From contig JALSRK010000024.1 of NCBI GenBank assembly GCA_026984795.1, positions 310,001 to 374,000 on the forward strand: 64,000 nt of DNA, written 5' to 3'. Shown one piece after another: positions 6,856 through 14,844 of this stretch. How positions within the stretch are numbered: position 1 is the first letter of the stretch; every line of letters starts with the position of its first letter. The stretch comes from Solibacteraceae bacterium (GTDB lineage Bacteria > Acidobacteriota > Terriglobia > Bryobacterales > Bryobacteraceae). The notes under the pieces were generated by a model, which worked only from the letters and a program-made list of their open reading frames with translations, was not told the DNA's origin and made no database searches. The translations under genes and the position numbers were made by a program.

Positions 6856-9219
6856 TCAGAAGGTGAAGCGCAGGCCGAAATTGGCCTGGCGGAAAAGTCC
6901 GGGCTGGATGCCTTGCGGGGCCCGGGAAGCGATGTAGATCTCGTTGGTCAGGTTCTTGACGGTGAAATAGGGCGAGACCTCATAGCGCTCCCGACGGATG
7001 GTGTAGTCGGCCTCGAAGTTCCAGATCATATAGGCGGGCAGCAGGCCGACGGTGCCATCGTTCGAGGGTGTGACGGTCTGCCGGTTGTCGCCGAACTGAT
7101 CGGCGATGTAGGAGGCGTCGAGCTGGAAGCCGAAGCCCCGGCGCTGCCGGGCGCCCATCAGGACGGCGAAGGTGTGGCGCGGCGCGTAGGGCAGGCGGTT
7201 GCCCTGAAAGAGCTCGTTGCGGGTGAACTTGGCCGTGGCCAGGTACATGTGGCGGAAGTCGGTGTAGAGCAGCCAGGAGCCGCCGGTGAGCTCGTTCCAG
7301 TTCACCCGGAAGCTCGTCTCGACGCCCTGGTGCAGGGTCTCGCCGCCGTTGGTAAGGGTCGTGGTGGCGCCTCCTGACTCGGCGGCGGTGATGACCTGGT
7401 TCTGGAAATCGAGACGGAAGAACGTGAACTCACCCTCCAGGAGGCGGGTCTTCCGGAAACGGGCTCCGGCTTCGTAGTTCCAGCTCAGCTCGGCGTCGAG
7501 ATCCAGGGATTCACCGTCGCTGGTGATGGCGATCTTGGTGCGGGGCGGGGCGAAGCCGCGATGAACGCCAGCGAAGAAGGTGACGGTGTTCGACGCGCGC
7601 ACGCTGACGCCAAGGCCGGGGATGGGCTGCAAGATCGTGTCCGGCCGGCGGGTGTTCACGTCGCGATAGCGATAGCGGAAGATATCGCGCTCATAGCGGT
7701 AACGCTCGAAGCGAATGCCGGGCGTGACGATGACGCGGCTGCCTAGATAGAACCGCTGCTGCAGATAGCCGGAGAAAGCGCGCCCGTAACGGAACTCGCC
7801 GTCGCGCAGCCGGCCGGTGCGGGCGTCATAGCCGGGGCCGTTGATGCGGCGATCCTCGGCGCGTTCCCAGACGTAGCGCACGCCGGCGTCGAGCTTGCCG
7901 CGGACGTCCCCGAGGCGGTGCATCCAGCTCACGTTGCTCTGGCCGCCGAAGACGCGGAAGGCTCGGTTGCGGTTGCCGGCCGAATTGCGCAGATAGATGG
8001 CGCCGCCGGGGATCGAGGGGTCGCCTTCGATGGAGAGGTAGTCGCGGCCCTTGTCGGAGCGGTCCCAGTCCTGGCGGCCCCAGTTGCGGACGGTGTCGTA
8101 GCCGTAGAGGGCGTTGCTCCAGACGGCTTCGGGCGCCAGCGCCATGGTGTGGGTGAGCGAGCCGGAGTAGCGGCGCACCACGAGGCGGTCGTGGGGAACG
8201 ACGTTGATGTTCGGATCCTGCTCCCATTGGGGCTGGGTGAGGCCGAGGTAGGTGGAGTTGGAGCCCTCGTCGTAGAAGCCGAACTTGAAGCCGAGGGTCT
8301 GGCGGTTCGAGGGCTTGAGGGTGAACTTGCCCTGGACGTCGTCGAGGTCGAACCAGAACCTCCGGAAGCCGTCGCCCCGTTTATGGAGGTAGTTGAGGAG
8401 CCATCCGACCTTTTCCTCGTGCGCGCTGCCGCCCACGAGCGCTCTGGAGGCGAAGAAGCCCCGCTGGCCGCCTTCCAGGTCGATGCTGCCGTGCGTGGAA
8501 GGCGGGGGTTCTGGAGTGACGAAGTTGATCACCCCCCCGATAGTCTGCGGCCCGTGCACGATCTGGCCGCTTCCCTTGAGGACCTCGACCCGGCGCATAC
8601 GGTCGATCGGCGGGGAGTAGTACATGTCCGGCTCGCCGTAGGGCGCCAGCGCGATGGGAATGCCGTCTTCGAGCATAAGGACCTTGCGGCTGCGGTCGGG
8701 GTTGAGCCCCCGGATACCCACGTTCAGGCGCATGCCAACAGGTCCGGAATCTTCGCGCAAGGTGACTCCCGGGACGCGGCGAAGCACCTCATTGGCATCG
8801 ATCGGCTTGGAGACGGCCAGCTCTTCGTGGGAGACCAAGGCCACGGACCCGGGGATTTCCTGGAGCGCTTCCTCGGCCTCACCGATGACCTCGATCGAAG
8901 CGGCGGCCTTCCGGACCTTCCGGAAACGGATGTTCGCCTGGAGTCCGCCGCCAGTAACATCTATTTGCAACTCGACTGCTTCAAAGTCTTCTGACGAGGC
9001 GCGGAGCACGTGGGCGCCGGGACTGACCCGGGCAAAGCTGTAGCGGCCCAGCAGGTCCGTCCACGCGCTGCGGCTGCTGTCGAGTGTCACTTTGGCGCCA
9101 GCCACCGGCAGCCCGTCCGGATCCGCAACGGTACCTTCAACCGATTGGCCCAAAAGGGAGAAAGTCGACGAAAGGGCCGCTGGAATCAACCAGAACCAGA
9201 TATGCTTTCCGAGTTTCAT
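6856..9219 (-). CDS. TonB-dependent receptor, FecA-like, with carboxypeptidase-regulatory-like domain
   Basis: 787 residues from the ATG at 9219, the start of a signal peptide (MKLGKHIWFWLIPAALSSTFSLLGQ). Next comes a carboxypeptidase-regulatory-like domain (VEGTVADPDGLPVAGAKVTLDSS), then a plug domain (IPGSVALVSHEEL ... RRVPGVTLREDSG ... NVGIRGLNPDRSRKVLMLEDG ... GSGQIVHGPQTIGGVINF), then the 22-strand barrel, which ends in aromatic FGLRFTF. The plug wording is that of FecA/ferric-citrate and similar receptors. It should import a siderophore-type or other large ligand across the outer membrane using TonB energy. A sigma70 promoter and a palindromic operator lie just upstream. Confidence 0.9.
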   Translation of the reverse strand: MKLGKHIWFWLIPAALSSTFSLLGQSVEGTVADPDGLPVAGAKVTLDSSRSAWTDLLGRYSFARVSPGAHVLRASSEDFEAVELQIDVTGGGLQANIRFRKVRKAAASIEVIGEAEEALQEIPGSVALVSHEELAVSKPIDANEVLRRVPGVTLREDSGPVGMRLNVGIRGLNPDRSRKVLMLEDGIPIALAPYGEPDMYYSPPIDRMRRVEVLKGSGQIVHGPQTIGGVINFVTPEPPPSTHGSIDLEGGQRGFFASRALVGGSAHEEKVGWLLNYLHKRGDGFRRFWFDLDDVQGKFTLKPSNRQTLGFKFGFYDEGSNSTYLGLTQPQWEQDPNINVVPHDRLVVRRYSGSLTHTMALAPEAVWSNALYGYDTVRNWGRQDWDRSDKGRDYLSIEGDPSIPGGAIYLRNSAGNRNRAFRVFGGQSNVSWMHRLGDVRGKLDAGVRYVWERAEDRRINGPGYDARTGRLRDGEFRYGRAFSGYLQQRFYLGSRVIVTPGIRFERYRYERDIFRYRYRDVNTRRPDTILQPIPGLGVSVRASNTVTFFAGVHRGFAPPRTKIAITSDGESLDLDAELSWNYEAGARFRKTRLLEGEFTFFRLDFQNQVITAAESGGATTTLTNGGETLHQGVETSFRVNWNELTGGSWLLYTDFRHMYLATAKFTRNELFQGNRLPYAPRHTFAVLMGARQRRGFGFQLDASYIADQFGDNRQTVTPSNDGTVGLLPAYMIWNFEADYTIRRERYEVSPYFTVKNLTNEIYIASRAPQGIQPGLFRQANFGLRFTF

Positions 9220-9272
9220 CGAATGCCACCCCCAACTCCTGTGGTTTCGCCTTCTGATCAAGGCGGACGCGG

Positions 9273-9286
9273 GGATCTCGAGATCC
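9273..9286. promoter_or_regulatory. 14-bp perfect palindrome, candidate operator
   Basis: GGATCTCGAGATCC is a perfect palindrome placed immediately downstream of the -10 box of the receptor promoter, where a bound repressor would block initiation. It does not match the Fur-box consensus. The regulator is unknown. Confidence 0.5.
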
Positions 9287-9292
9287 TGGATC

Positions 9293-9321
9293 AGGATACT
9301 CTTATTGCAACTGAATGTCAA
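9293..9321 (-). promoter_or_regulatory. Sigma70-type promoter of the FecA-like receptor gene
   Basis: Read on the minus strand, TTGACA (9321-9316) and TATCCT (9298-9293) are separated by exactly 17 nt. The predicted start is near 9286, leaving a leader of about 65 nt before the ATG at 9219. This is the best -35/-10 pair in the window. Confidence 0.7.
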
Positions 9322-9773
9322 CTACGCATTCCCGGAGCGCACGCACCCGTGGCTGTGCGCCGCCTTTCCAGGGTGGAACTGCAAGCGCCGGAGCCGGCAT
9401 GTCCGCTGGCGGGTGCGCGGCGGAGAGTGTCCCGGGACGCAGTGGGACTGGAGTTATCTTATTAGAAACAAAAAGATTGCTTCTGCTTTCGAGGACAGTG
9501 AGAGCAGGCTCTCACCGGGTCCGCCGTCGCCCCTGCCAGCTCCCCGGCCCCAGCTGAGCCAGCGGCGGCTGATGCTGTGGCGCATAGAAACTGTTCTGCA
9601 ACCAGCATGCGAAAACTTGGTCCTGCGGAAGGGGGCCGGCGCGCAAGTACGGGGCGCTGGTGAAATCCGGTGGGCGGGCGGCGGCGTGGCCGAGCAAATT
9701 GCCGGCGGGGGGCGGCCGATGAGAGACGATAGGGACGCCGGCGGGCTCCAGCGGCCAGGGGGGTCCCGAGCAC
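9322..9773. other. Non-coding stretch with short palindromes
   Basis: About 450 bp with no gene I can defend; small frames here have no ribosome site or family resemblance. It holds a 10-bp palindrome GTCCCGGGAC (9429-9438), an AT-richer island around 9455-9480, and an 18-bp inverted repeat GTGAGAGCAGGCTCTCAC (9498-9515). I looked for a cobalamin riboswitch serving the receptor gene and found none of its conserved boxes. Confidence 0.4.
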
Positions 9774-9802
9774 TTGATCGGACCCGCAGCCGCCGCTATA
9801 CT
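9774..9802 (+). promoter_or_regulatory. Sigma70-type promoter of the HTH/DHS operon
   Basis: TTGATC (9774-9779) and TATACT (9797-9802) are separated by 17 nt. The predicted start is near 9809, about 30 nt before the ATG of the HTH protein at 9840. Confidence 0.6.
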
Positions 9803-9839
9803 GGCAATTTCGGCAAGGCGTTCCCGGTGGGTGGTAGTC

Positions 9840-10106
9840 ATGACTGGGAAAGACGAGTTCGATCCGAACGCTCTGCGGAAGGAAGCGGCCATGTTTTACG
9901 GGCTGTTCTTGCGCGGCCACAGCGTGGAGAAACTGCGGCAGGATATCGACGTTCCGAAGTCGGTTTTCGATAAGTGGATGCGGCCGAGGCGGTACGATCC
10001 CCGCTTCCAGGAGAGTCTGCGCCGCGTCTACCAGTACCGCAAGCAGGTGCTGGCGATTTTCGACGAACTCGTACTGAACGAGAAGAACAAGGCCCGGCTG
10101 CAGTGA
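9840..10106 (+). CDS. Small helix-turn-helix-like protein
   Basis: 88 residues from the ATG at 9840; GTG codons just upstream are possible alternatives. The sequence GHSVEKLRQDIDVPKSVFDKWM looks like a helix-turn-helix of the homeodomain/transposase-subunit kind, followed by a long basic helix (FQESLRRVYQYRKQVLAIFDEL). It may bind DNA, but no transposase partner is present. It is the first gene after a good promoter and is followed 105 bp later by the deoxyhypusine-synthase-like gene on the same strand, so both probably share a transcript. Function unknown. Confidence 0.65.
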   Translation: MTGKDEFDPNALRKEAAMFYGLFLRGHSVEKLRQDIDVPKSVFDKWMRPRRYDPRFQESLRRVYQYRKQVLAIFDELVLNEKNKARLQ

Positions 10107-10211
10107 CCCGCCGCGGTGGAATGCAGGCGCCGCTTTCGTGAACGCCCGTTTCCCCAAGGCCGTCCGACGGACGTTCCGCTTGTTTCCGTCCCCGCAGGAG
10201 GACATACGGCA

Positions 10212-11264
10212 ATGAACCACGACCACCCTTCCGTCACCAAAGAGGACCTGCTCCGGATTCCCACCGAGCCTTTCGATCCGGTGGGTCCCGGTTCGCTTTC
10301 CGATGTCCTCACCCGGATGCAATCGACGGCCTTTCAGGGCAAGCAGCTCGGCCTGGCCTATGAGGTCTGGAAGAAGATGCTGGCCGACGACTGCCTGATC
10401 ATGATGGGGATGTCCGGGGCGATGGTGCCGGCCGGCATGCGGCGGCTGGTGGTTCGGATGATCGAGAACCGGTTGATCGACTGCCTGGTCTCGACCGGGG
10501 CCAACTTCTTCCACGACCTGCACGAGACTTTCGGCCACAAGCACTACCAGGGCTCGCCGAACGTGGATGACACGCTGCTGGCCAGACACATGGTAGACCG
10601 GATGTACGACGTGCTGGCCGACGAGAAGGTCTTCCGCGAGCATGACTACTGGATCGGGCGCTTCGCCGGAACGCTCGACCAGTCGCGGCCGTACACGACG
10701 CGCGAATTTCTCTACCTGCTGGGCCGGGAGCTGATCAAGGAGGGCAAGCAGGAAGGGATCCTGACGGCGGCGGCCAAGGCCGGCGTCCCGCTCTACTGCC
10801 CGGCGATCGGCGACAGCTCGATCGGCATTGGGATCGCCTGTGACCGCCATCTGGGGGGCAACGCCTTGATGTTCGACGTCGTCGGCGACGTAATCGAGAC
10901 GAGCTACCTGGTAAAAGTCCGCCCGGCCACCGGCGTGGTCTACTTCGGCGGGGGGACGCCGAAGAACTTCATTCAGCAGACCGAGGTCACCGGCATGATC
11001 GCCGATTTCGGCGTCCACGGCCACAAGTACGCCATTCAGTGCGTAACGGACTCGCCGCAGTGGGGCGGGCTGTCGGGCTGCACCTTCGAAGAAGCGCAGA
11101 GCTGGGGCAAGATCGCCGAGGACGCCCAGATGGTGACCTGTCACGTCGATTCCACCATCGCCATGCCGCTTCTGGTGACAGCCCTGCTGGAGAACGAGGA
11201 GCTGATCCGGAACCGTAAGCCGCCCAAGTTCAAGATGGGCCGGACGCTCGACGTCGAGGCCTGA
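10212..11264 (+). CDS. Deoxyhypusine-synthase-like enzyme
   Basis: 350 residues from the ATG at 10212, with AGGAGG some 10 nt upstream. The protein matches the DHS family from end to end: GMSGAMVPAGMRRLV, STGANFFHDLHE, CPAIGDSSIG, FGGGTPKNF, and the active-site motif SGCTFEEAQSWGKI, whose lysine forms the covalent intermediate in DHS. DHS transfers an aminobutyl group from spermidine. Bacteria lack eIF5A, so bacterial members are thought to act in polyamine metabolism, for example making homospermidine. Which acceptor this one uses cannot be read from the sequence. Confidence 0.88.
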   Translation: MNHDHPSVTKEDLLRIPTEPFDPVGPGSLSDVLTRMQSTAFQGKQLGLAYEVWKKMLADDCLIMMGMSGAMVPAGMRRLVVRMIENRLIDCLVSTGANFFHDLHETFGHKHYQGSPNVDDTLLARHMVDRMYDVLADEKVFREHDYWIGRFAGTLDQSRPYTTREFLYLLGRELIKEGKQEGILTAAAKAGVPLYCPAIGDSSIGIGIACDRHLGGNALMFDVVGDVIETSYLVKVRPATGVVYFGGGTPKNFIQQTEVTGMIADFGVHGHKYAIQCVTDSPQWGGLSGCTFEEAQSWGKIAEDAQMVTCHVDSTIAMPLLVTALLENEELIRNRKPPKFKMGRTLDVEA

Positions 11265-11279
11265 GTCCGCAGCCGCTCC

Positions 11280-13970
11280 TCAAAAGCCCAACTGCAGCGT
11301 GAAGCGGAACGCGCGCCCGTCGTTCAGCGTATTGGTGATTACGCCGAAATTGCGCGAACTCAGGCTGCGGCCCGGCTCGGCGAACTGCGGATGGTTTAGC
11401 AGGTTCAGGGATTCGGCGCGGAACAGTAGCGAACTCTCGCCTTTCAGATTCCAGCGTCTGGAGATGCCGGCGTTGATGTTGGCGATGCCGTCCTTGCGGA
11501 AGGTGTTACGGCCGAGGTTGCCCCGGGGATCGGTGGGCTTGATGGTGGCGAAGGCCGAGCGCGGCAAGCGGGCCGTGGAGGTGTCCGGATCGTCGATGGA
11601 GCGCCCGAGGATGGAGGGATCGAGCAGGATCGGGTTGTCGCTGCTTTCCCCGTCCACGTTGCCCCAACCGGGGGCGTCCGAGCCCGCCCGGACGCCGAAC
11701 GGCGTGCCGGACTTTGCCAGCACCACGGCGCTGACCTGCCAGCCGCCAAGCGCCGCGCGCAGCCAGCCGTTCGCGGCCGGGGCGGGGGCTTCGTAGTTGA
11801 AGCGCAGCCGCATGGCATGGGGCTGGTCGAAGCGGCTGAGACCTTTCATCTCCGCCTGATAGGCAAACTCCGAAGGGCTGCGGGCGATGCGGCTGTCGCG
11901 GCCGGAAGCGGTGTTCGTGTAATCGGAGCCGATATCCAGGGCTTTGCTGAACCAGTAGGACCAGTCGATTGACCAGCCGCGCCACCGCGGGATCTGCAAG
12001 GTCACTTTGGCGGCGTCGAAATAGCCGCGGGAGCCGTTGTGGATGTAGTAGATCGTGTAGTAGCGCTTGTCGGGCCGGCGCAGGTTCACGGTCCGGGTGA
12101 TTTGGGGGATGCCCGGCACCGGGCGGGCCCGGTTCAGGTGCCAGGTGGCGAGCAGCTTGTGCGCCCGGCTGCCCACGTAGCCCAAGTCGAGGCGCCAGCC
12201 CCGGGGCAGCTCGAACTCCCAGGAGAACGAATAGAGGTGCTCGTAGGGGGTCCGGAGATCGCGGGCCAGGCGGAAGACGGAGCTGCGGGCGTGGGGGTCG
12301 AGATCTTCGGGCCGGAAATCGCGGAGGGGATCGGAAAGCTTGGGGGCGCGCACGGAGATGGTGATGTTGCCGGGCGGGTTGAAGCGCGACTGCATGAACG
12401 TTGCGGGGAAGATCTCGCCGTACTGGATGGAGTAGGCGGCGCGGATCGTCCCCCAGCCCGGGGGCAAACGCCAGGCGAAACCGAACGACGGGCCGAGGTT
12501 GTTCCAGTCCGAGCGGTAAGGAATGTGGCTCAATTCGTTGACCTCGGTGGGCCGTGTGGAAGGCTCGAAGCGGAGTCCCAAGCTCAAGGTCAGCTTCGGC
12601 GAGGCTCTCCACTGGTCGCCCAGGTAGAGCTGGGCCGCCCAATTGCGGAAACCCCGGTGGACGTTGCCGATGGCGACCAAATAGGCCGAGGGAGTGCCCA
12701 TGCGGAGGTTGTCCACGGTGTCGCGGCCGAAGTCACGCCGGAAGGAGAAGAGGCCGCGGTGTTCGTTGCTCTCGAAGCCGTTGATCTGGCGGCGGAGGAT
12801 TTCGAAGCCGGCGGTCAGCGTGTGGTTGCCGCGGATCTGGCGGAGCCGGCCGGCGTAGCGGAAGAGGTTTTGGGCCCGGTCGATGGGGATATTGCCGCCG
12901 GGGCCGATGGATTCCAGTTCGCGGGAGAACAGATAGAAGGTGCCAAGGGAGGTCTCCTCGGGGACCAGCAGCGAACCGATCCGGTCGAAGCCGGCGGAAA
13001 GATCCGAAGTCGTCATCGCTGACCAGCTCCGGGTCCAGGTGATCCGCGCCCGGTGGTTGCGGGTGGTGGTGTCGGGGTTCTGCCCGCCGACGAGCTGGAA
13101 GGCTTCGACGCGCTGCAGCATGAACTGGTAGCGGACGACAAGGCGGTCCTGCGGGCCGAGGGACTGGTCGAGGGTGGCGGCGAGGCGGTCGTTGTTGATG
13201 TTCTGCGGAGCGTTCGTGTTGAGCGCCCTTGGATTGATGTCGGTACGGTTGGGCAGCTCGGCCGGGTAAGCGCCGAGGATAGCCTCGACGATTTTGCGGT
13301 CGTCGGGGTCCGTGGTGAGGGGCGTCCGCTCGTCGGCCGCCGGGACCAGGACGTTGCCGTTCACCTGGCCGCGGAGTTTGCGCTGGCTCGCCTCCAGCGT
13401 CCAGTGTGCTCCGCGCCAGCCTGGGAAGCCGGTGGTCAATCCATAGTCGTTGGTGCGGGCGGGCTGGACGCCGCCGACCTGGAAGAACGAGCGGGCGTTG
13501 AAAACGCTGTTTTCGTGCGACCAGAAGAAGTCGCCGTGGAAACCGGCGCCGGGCCGGGGGGCGACATGGAGCGGCTCGTCCGGGCGCCCTCCGAACTCTT
13601 TGCCGAAGTATCGGCGATCCACCTGGAATTGGTGGATCACCGTGGCGGTGGCGCCCATCCGCTGGTTGAGTTCTTTCAAGACATTGTTGTCGATGAGGGT
13701 GAGACGGACGTTCTCATTGCGCCGGGCCTCACCGCCTTCTGTGTCCACCTCGCCGAGCAGGTTCAGTTCCGTGCGCTCTCTGGTGACAATCTCCTCCTGA
13801 GCTTCCGCCGTCTCGTCCGGCTCGCCGTCCGCTGTCTGCTCGTCCCGGCCGGCCGGCTGGCTGGCGGCAGCGCTCTCCTTGGATGTGGAACGGTTGTCCT
13901 GCGCCTTCTGCGCGGAAGCGGCGGATCCCGTCCCCAGCAATAGCGACCAAAGGACTAACCAATGCACCAC
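11280..13970 (-). CDS. Oar-like outer-membrane beta-barrel without plug domain
   Basis: About 896 residues if translation starts at the GTG at 13970, which precedes a signal peptide (VVHWLVLWSLLLGTGSAASAQ); the frame stays open to 14519, but that part lies over the divergent moaD-moaE gene. A 60-residue acidic low-complexity segment follows, then barrel sequence of the acidobacterial Oar/TonB type (LGDQWRASPKLTLSLGLRFEP, FSWEFELPRGWRLDLGYVG, ending FRFTLQLGF). I find no carboxypeptidase-regulatory domain and no plug. It may be an outer-membrane channel or adhesin rather than an active transporter. The start codon is uncertain because no Shine-Dalgarno is visible. Confidence 0.75.
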   Translation of the reverse strand: MVHWLVLWSLLLGTGSAASAQKAQDNRSTSKESAAASQPAGRDEQTADGEPDETAEAQEEIVTRERTELNLLGEVDTEGGEARRNENVRLTLIDNNVLKELNQRMGATATVIHQFQVDRRYFGKEFGGRPDEPLHVAPRPGAGFHGDFFWSHENSVFNARSFFQVGGVQPARTNDYGLTTGFPGWRGAHWTLEASQRKLRGQVNGNVLVPAADERTPLTTDPDDRKIVEAILGAYPAELPNRTDINPRALNTNAPQNINNDRLAATLDQSLGPQDRLVVRYQFMLQRVEAFQLVGGQNPDTTTRNHRARITWTRSWSAMTTSDLSAGFDRIGSLLVPEETSLGTFYLFSRELESIGPGGNIPIDRAQNLFRYAGRLRQIRGNHTLTAGFEILRRQINGFESNEHRGLFSFRRDFGRDTVDNLRMGTPSAYLVAIGNVHRGFRNWAAQLYLGDQWRASPKLTLSLGLRFEPSTRPTEVNELSHIPYRSDWNNLGPSFGFAWRLPPGWGTIRAAYSIQYGEIFPATFMQSRFNPPGNITISVRAPKLSDPLRDFRPEDLDPHARSSVFRLARDLRTPYEHLYSFSWEFELPRGWRLDLGYVGSRAHKLLATWHLNRARPVPGIPQITRTVNLRRPDKRYYTIYYIHNGSRGYFDAAKVTLQIPRWRGWSIDWSYWFSKALDIGSDYTNTASGRDSRIARSPSEFAYQAEMKGLSRFDQPHAMRLRFNYEAPAPAANGWLRAALGGWQVSAVVLAKSGTPFGVRAGSDAPGWGNVDGESSDNPILLDPSILGRSIDDPDTSTARLPRSAFATIKPTDPRGNLGRNTFRKDGIANINAGISRRWNLKGESSLLFRAESLNLLNHPQFAEPGRSLSSRNFGVITNTLNDGRAFRFTLQLGF

Positions 13971-14117
13971 TTGAAAGGATATGCCGCCGGTGGTGTGATT
14001 GCCAATGGGGGAGGGGCCGCTTCGGGCGAGGCGGGGCGAGACCGGCTCACGCCGGCGCCCGGCGCGGGTGCAAGCGCCGGTATCAGATGAACCCGGAGCG
14101 CGCCGAGGCGCGTCTGC

Positions 14118-14123
14118 TAGGAT
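14118..14123 (+). promoter_or_regulatory. Candidate -10 (TAGGAT), leaderless start of moaD-moaE
   Basis: TAGGAT ends 7 nt before the GTG at 14131, so the predicted transcription start falls on or next to the start codon. No Shine-Dalgarno is present. Confidence 0.4.
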
Positions 14124-14130
14124 AGCCGTT

Positions 14131-14844
14131 GTGCGCGTCAAGGTCCTGTTTTTCGGCATGTTGAAGGACATCGCCGGCCGCTCGCGAGAGGTGGTCGATG
14201 TGCCCGACGGGGCCACCGTGGGCGACGTTTTCGAGCATTTCGCCGGCAGCTTTCCGCGCCTGAAGGAGTACGAGAAGAGCATCGTGATGGCCCGGAACCA
14301 GGAGTTCTCCCGCCCGGACGAGCCGGTAGCGGCCGACGACGAAATTGCTTTCATGCCGCCGGTGAGCGGGGGCTCCGCCGGGCGGGAGATCGTGACGCCG
14401 GCGGGCGGTTTTTTCGCTTTGACCCGGGAGCCGATCGACGTGGGTTCGATCAAAAAGAGATTGCTCCAGGGCGAGGACGGCGCGGTGGTGGTCTTCGAAG
14501 GGGTGGGCCGCAACAACACCGGGGGGCGGCGGACCCGGTATCTAGACTACGAGTGTTACGAGCCTCTGGCCCTGAAAACGATGGCGCGCCTCGGCGGCGA
14601 GATCGCCGCCGCGCATGAGATCAGCCGCATCGGGATCGTCCACCGGCTGGGCAGGATCGAGATCGGAGAAACCAGCGTGGCGATCGTGGTGACGGCGCCG
14701 CACCGCAGAGCGGCCTTCGCGGCGGCGGCCGAGGCCATCGACCGTCTGAAGAAGCTCGTCCCGATCTGGAAGAAGGAACATTTCGAAGACGGCGAGATCT
14801 GGGTGGAGGGAGAGTGGGACGACAGCGTCCTGCACGCGGATTGA
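14131..14844 (+). CDS. MoaD-MoaE fusion, molybdopterin synthase (MoaX-like)
   Basis: 237 residues from the GTG at 14131. Residues 1-81 are MoaD: ubiquitin-like VRVKVLFFGMLKDIAG, then DEIAFMPPVSGG ending in Gly80-Gly81. From about 90 the MoaE domain follows (REPIDVGSIKKRLLQGEDGAVVVFEG, then ISRIGIVHRLGRIEIGE and VPIWKKEHFEDGEIWVEGEW with the expected lysines). MoaE joins two sulfurs to precursor Z using the thiocarboxylated MoaD C-terminus. In the mycobacterial MoaX fusion the chain is cut after the di-glycine to free that end; the same would be needed here. It heads an operon with the VWFA, Sm-like and phosphatase genes. Confidence 0.92.
   Translation: MRVKVLFFGMLKDIAGRSREVVDVPDGATVGDVFEHFAGSFPRLKEYEKSIVMARNQEFSRPDEPVAADDEIAFMPPVSGGSAGREIVTPAGGFFALTREPIDVGSIKKRLLQGEDGAVVVFEGVGRNNTGGRRTRYLDYECYEPLALKTMARLGGEIAAAHEISRIGIVHRLGRIEIGETSVAIVVTAPHRRAAFAAAAEAIDRLKKLVPIWKKEHFEDGEIWVEGEWDDSVLHAD

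Noticed and set aside
9222-9600. Cobalamin riboswitch upstream of the TonB receptor
   Set aside because: No B12 box or matching core on the minus strand.
13971-14519. N-terminal extension of the plug-less Oar-like frame
   Set aside because: It runs antisense through moaD-moaE and the intergenic region, with no signal peptide at its start.
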